DNA of 60,626 nucleotides, taken from contig CAJXRC010000004.1 in NCBI GenBank assembly GCA_913058405.1, positions 1-60,626 of the forward strand, written 5' to 3'. Position numbers and translations under genes: made by a program. Shown here piece by piece: positions 57,294 through 60,626 of this stretch; position 1 is the stretch's first letter; the number at the start of each line of letters is the position of its first letter. This stretch comes from an uncultured Colwellia sp. (lineage in GTDB: Bacteria; Pseudomonadota; Gammaproteobacteria; Enterobacterales; Alteromonadaceae). Under the pieces are notes generated by a model. That model saw only the letters and a list, made by a program, of their open reading frames with translations, had not been told where the DNA came from and made no database searches.

Positions 57294-58049
57294 ATGGCGA
57301 AAAATGAAGAGTTAGTTTTTGGTATTCATGCAGTTAATGCCTTAATTAACGTAGCACCGGAACGTTTTATTGAAATATGGCTATTAAAAGGTCGTGAAGA
57401 TGACCGCATAATGCCGATTATTAATTTATCACGAAAATACGGTATTGGTTCGCAATTGGTAAGTCGTAAAGCGCTTGACGAAAAGAGTGAAGGTGAGCAA
57501 CACCAAGGCGTAATTGCCCGCGTAAGACCTGGGAAAAGTTATACAGAAAATGACTTAGACGATATTATTCTCGCGGCAGAGAAAAAATCAATTGCACCAT
57601 TTTTTCTTATTTTAGACGGTGTTACCGATCCCCATAATCTAGGTGCTTGTCTACGTAATGCTGATGCCGCTGGCGTACAAGCTATTATTGTTCCCAAGGA
57701 TAATGCCGCACAAATTACGCCTACCGTACGTAAAGTTGCAGTAGGGGCAGTAGAAAGTGTGCCTTTAGTACAAGTAACTAACTTATCAAGAACAATGAAG
57801 CAGCTTCAAAAACAAGGTGTATGGATTGTTGGTACAGCAGGCGAGACAGATACGTGTTTGTATGATGTTAAACTTTCAGGGCCTATGGCTCTGGTTATGG
57901 GTGCTGAAGGGAAAGGAATGCGCCGATTAACCCGTGAAAATTGTGACCAGCTAGTAAAGCTTCCTATGGCAGGTAGTGTTTCTAGCTTGAATGTTTCAGT
58001 GGCAACGGGTATTTGTTTATTTGAAATGGTACGCCAACGTTCAATATAA
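57294..58049 (+). CDS. rlmB: 23S rRNA 2'-O-methyltransferase RlmB
   Basis: Methylates G2251 of 23S rRNA in the ribosomal P-loop. 251 residues of the SPOUT/TrmH fold, with an N-terminal substrate domain and the motifs [29 protein letters not shown] and [22 protein letters not shown]. Follows rnr in the normal order and probably shares its transcript. Confidence 0.97.
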   Translation: MAKNEELVFGIHAVNALINVAPERFIEIWLLKGREDDRIMPIINLSRKYGIGSQLVSRKALDEKSEGEQHQGVIARVRPGKSYTENDLDDIILAAEKKSIAPFFLILDGVTDPHNLGACLRNADAAGVQAIIVPKDNAAQITPTVRKVAVGAVESVPLVQVTNLSRTMKQLQKQGVWIVGTAGETDTCLYDVKLSGPMALVMGAEGKGMRRLTRENCDQLVKLPMAGSVSSLNVSVATGICLFEMVRQRSI

Positions 58050-58099
58050 TGAAGGAATATTGAATTTAAAAATTTATTTATAAAAAAGGAATTTTAAAA

Positions 58100-59389
58100 A
58101 TGAAAAAATTATATATCGCTTTAGTTTTACTGTTAGCCAGTGCACTTATAGCGCCAAAATTTATTGGTTCTGTCGTCGAATCAGAACGACAACGCGTACT
58201 TGATAAGCTTAATGAAACGGATGGCATTACCTTAACCACGAGTGAATATAACGCTGGTTGGTTCGGTGCTGATGTTGTGTCGGAAATGACAATCGCTTTA
58301 GAAGATAAAAACATTGCAGATGTTACTGTTCTCTTAGAAGAGACACTCTCTTTTGGTCCGGTAATAATCACAGAGCAAAGTTGGCACCTAGGTTTAGGAT
58401 ACTCCGAGGTAAAGTTTAAGTTTGCCGCGCTTGATGTTGATGACGACATAGTTAAAATCATTAATGAAAAACTACATGTTGGTGCTTTGCTTGGCTTTAA
58501 TAAAGCGGTCACTACTTTTATTGCTACAGATAAAATTAGTTATCAAGATGTCGATGGCCTAATTGTGTCTGAACCAGCTTCTATGCAATTTACCTTAATT
58601 AATAATGAGCATATCAATGGTGACTTCTTTTGGGGAGGTCTGGAAGTTAATGGCCAAGATGAGCGTCTCGTTATCGACGCTGTTGGCATGTCCACTAAGC
58701 AAAAAGTTGTTAGCGGTGATTATCTTGCAGGGACGGCAATCTTAACAGGTGATGCTACTTTTAATGTCGCAGGACTTAATATTTATAACGGGAATAGTAA
58801 AGTTTTCTCTATAGCAGAAGCGATCTTAACCAGTGAGGTTTCATTAAATAAAGATTTATTAGCCCTTGCGTTAACTTATCAAGCTAAAGAAATCAGTGCT
58901 TCGGGACAATATTATAAAGAACCTAATATAGCGGTACTGTTAGATAATATTGATATTGATGCCTTACAAGAATTAAATACGGCTATGGCTGACTTGTCAG
59001 TAAATGCTTCAGGTGAATATGACGCTGAAGAAAGTCTCAAAGCGCTATCAGCAGTGGCAGAAAAAATACTGGCTAAAGATCCTAATTTGAAAATAACTGA
59101 TTTAAGTGTTATCACCGAAGACGGTAAAGTTGCGACTGAATTTAACTTCAACATTAACAAAGATTTATTTGATAGTGCTAATTTAAATTCGATGGCTTTG
59201 ATTACAGCAATAGAAGCTGATGCTAAAGGTAAGGCACCCATGGCATTTCTAAGTAAATTAGGTATGGCTCCTATGGTTGATAACTTTGTAGAACAAGGTT
59301 ACTTAAACCGCGAAAATAATGAAATAACGGTTGAAGCCAAATATGTTCAAAGCCAATTAACGGTGAATGGTAAAGCCTTTCAGTTATAG
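58100..59389 (+). CDS. DUF945 (YdgA-like) protein
   Basis: 429 residues: signal anchor (MKKLYIALVLLLASALIAPKF) followed by a beta-rich periplasmic protein with the DUF945 pattern (GSVVESERQRVLDKLNETDGITLTTSEYNAGWFGADVVSEM, and LTVNGKAFQL at the C-terminus). Function unknown; the related AsmA-like proteins act in envelope lipid traffic, which is only suggestive. AAGGA precedes the ATG. Confidence 0.85.
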   Translation: MKKLYIALVLLLASALIAPKFIGSVVESERQRVLDKLNETDGITLTTSEYNAGWFGADVVSEMTIALEDKNIADVTVLLEETLSFGPVIITEQSWHLGLGYSEVKFKFAALDVDDDIVKIINEKLHVGALLGFNKAVTTFIATDKISYQDVDGLIVSEPASMQFTLINNEHINGDFFWGGLEVNGQDERLVIDAVGMSTKQKVVSGDYLAGTAILTGDATFNVAGLNIYNGNSKVFSIAEAILTSEVSLNKDLLALALTYQAKEISASGQYYKEPNIAVLLDNIDIDALQELNTAMADLSVNASGEYDAEESLKALSAVAEKILAKDPNLKITDLSVITEDGKVATEFNFNINKDLFDSANLNSMALITAIEADAKGKAPMAFLSKLGMAPMVDNFVEQGYLNRENNEITVEAKYVQSQLTVNGKAFQL

Positions 59390-59406
59390 CTTTCAAAACC
59401 AAATAT

Positions 59407-59442
59407 AAAAAAGGCTTATTGTTTTAAACAATAAGCCTTTTT
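59407..59442. terminator. Bidirectional terminator between the DUF945 gene and fbp
   Basis: Perfect 18-base palindromic stem AAAAAAGGCTTATTGTTT / AAACAATAAGCCTTTTTT serving both converging genes. Confidence 0.9.
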
Positions 59443-59475
59443 TATTAATCTAATTTTTTTGTAAGCTTGATTAGC

Positions 59476-60444
59476 TTATTTATAGTAGCTTAAACATTTC
59501 TCAACTTCGTTCTTAGAGCCCATAATAACTTCAACACGCTGATGGATGCTATTTGGTTCAATATCCATAATACGTCCTTCACTGGTCATTGCTAAACCAC
59601 CCGCTTGTTCAAGTAAAAACGCCATTGGATTAGCTTCATACATTAAACGTAATTTGTATGGTTGCTCAGGTTTTCTGCTATCAGCAGGGTATGTGAAAAT
59701 ACCACCACGACATAAAACACGATGAATATCACCAACCATGGCAGCAATCCAACGCATATTGAAGTTTTTCTCACGTGGACCTGTGTCACCAGCAATTAAG
59801 TCACCAATGTAATTTTGCATAGGTGCTTGCCAAAAACGTTGATTTGACATGTTAACTGCAAACTCTTGTGTATCAGCAGGAACTTGTACATTTCGCTCTA
59901 CCAATAAGAAGCCACCATGGGTTCTATCTAGTACATAAAAATGCGTGCCGCTACCTGTTGTCATTACTAACATAGTTGATGGGCCATAAAGCACATAACC
60001 AGCACATACTTGTTTGTCACCGGCTTGCTTGAACATGTCATCGTCACCAGCGGCAATGTCTTTAGGTGCTTCATGAATAGAGAAAATTGTACCAATCAAT
60101 GAATTGATGTCTATGTTAGAACTACCATCGAGGGGATCAAAAGAAACAATATATTTTCCATTTTCATCACCAGCAACAGAGTGGTCTTCTTCTTCTGATG
60201 AAATCGCTTTAACGAAACCAGATTCAAGTAAAATATCTTTGAATAACTCATTGGCAACTACATCTAATTGTTTCTGAACTTCGCCTTGAATATTCTCATC
60301 AAGGGTTGAGCCCATTACGTCACCTAAGTGGCCTTGGCTAACACGAAACGAGATTTCTTTCGTTGCAGCTAAAATAGTTTTTATTAGTGAAATTAAATCA
60401 AGAGGTACATTGTCTTGACGTAAAGCTGGGGCTAGTCGTTGCAT
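59476..60444 (-). CDS. fbp: Fructose-1,6-bisphosphatase class I
   Basis: Gluconeogenic enzyme hydrolysing fructose-1,6-bisphosphate. 322 residues with the metal and phosphate motifs [30 protein letters not shown] and [13 protein letters not shown] allosteric control is usual in this class. Single gene. Confidence 0.97.
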   Translation of the reverse strand: MQRLAPALRQDNVPLDLISLIKTILAATKEISFRVSQGHLGDVMGSTLDENIQGEVQKQLDVVANELFKDILLESGFVKAISSEEEDHSVAGDENGKYIVSFDPLDGSSNIDINSLIGTIFSIHEAPKDIAAGDDDMFKQAGDKQVCAGYVLYGPSTMLVMTTGSGTHFYVLDRTHGGFLLVERNVQVPADTQEFAVNMSNQRFWQAPMQNYIGDLIAGDTGPREKNFNMRWIAAMVGDIHRVLCRGGIFTYPADSRKPEQPYKLRLMYEANPMAFLLEQAGGLAMTSEGRIMDIEPNSIHQRVEVIMGSKNEVEKCLSYYK

Positions 60445-60571
60445 TAGGTTACCTAAGTTACTTTAAAGTGGTTGGCTAAGTTTGAATTAGTTTACTTGTT
60501 AATCAGTCTGCCATTATTATAGCAAGTTTGTGCTTTGCTTTAACATGGCTAACGCGATTAATTTAAGCCTA

Positions 60572-60626
60572 ATACCAAGTCCATTAAGTTAGTTCCCACT
60601 CAGAGCTTGCCAGCGGTTTGAGAACA
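60572..60626. repeat. Left end of a further inverted-repeat element, cut by the window edge
   Basis: ATACCAAGTCCATTAAG followed by TCCCACTCAG closely matches the left end at 2028. Only the first 55 bases are visible, so length and core cannot be judged. Confidence 0.5.

Overview
The window is a piece of the chromosome of a cold-water marine gammaproteobacterium, most like Colwellia or a close relative in the Alteromonadales. Three things point there: low GC; the gene neighbourhoods (aroK-aroB-damX-dam, pilMNOPQ back to back with the penicillin-binding protein 1A gene, argE divergent from argCBFGH with an acetyltransferase fused to ArgH, metB-metL divergent from metJ, fkpA-slyX-yheV-yheS-yheU, motX-rnr-rlmB); and MotX, a part of the sodium-driven polar flagellar motor. 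Almost everything looks like housekeeping chromosome. I see no rRNA, tRNA, CRISPR, prophage or transposase gene.

The first 47 bases are not biological. They are an Illumina Nextera adapter (end of P7, an 8-base i7 index and the transposase mosaic end) left at the contig edge and joined to a 5'-truncated porin gene. 

Layout: 48-1046 has the porin remnant and two small membrane or secreted proteins. 1081-5516 (minus) is aroK-aroB-damX-dam, with a 266-bp inverted-repeat element between damX and dam. 5757-10669 (minus) is the type IV pilus assembly operon pilM-N-O-P-Q, with mrcA divergent (10796-13384). 13537-22571 is arginine synthesis: argA, a second 266-bp element, argH(A), argG, argF, argB and argC on the minus strand, and argE on plus. 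22638-25184 has a membrane acyltransferase-like protein and an unidentified 459-residue protein. 25389-29706 is the methionine/threonine branch, metL-metB divergent from metJ, with MetJ operators between them. 30004-35029 has a PAS-PAS-GGDEF diguanylate cyclase, a GntR-ABC transporter operon and hemE. 35736-37833 has a DUF2780 protein and a four-gene nickel superoxide dismutase operon behind a Fur-type operator. 38224-46739 has a thioesterase, a glycosyltransferase and the fkpA-to-yheU neighbourhood. 46920-53727 has a DUF1338 enzyme, cysQ and an RND efflux pair. 54028-60444 has motX, rnr, rlmB, a DUF945 protein and fbp.

The most interesting points are: (1) short inverted-repeat elements at 2028, 14892 and 49046 whose terminal repeats differ but which keep the same core motif 98-99 bases from one end; one of them supplies the stop codon of argH; (2) the nickel SOD operon, with a well-formed promoter overlapped by a Fur-like box and an extra 60-residue membrane protein whose predicted mature N-terminus is HPGHDH; (3) an apparent terminated small transcript upstream of the DUF2780 gene; (4) a complete DUF2970 gene with no ATG, GTG or TTG start. 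The Fur, sigma-54, ArgR and GntR sites are inferred by eye from sequence.
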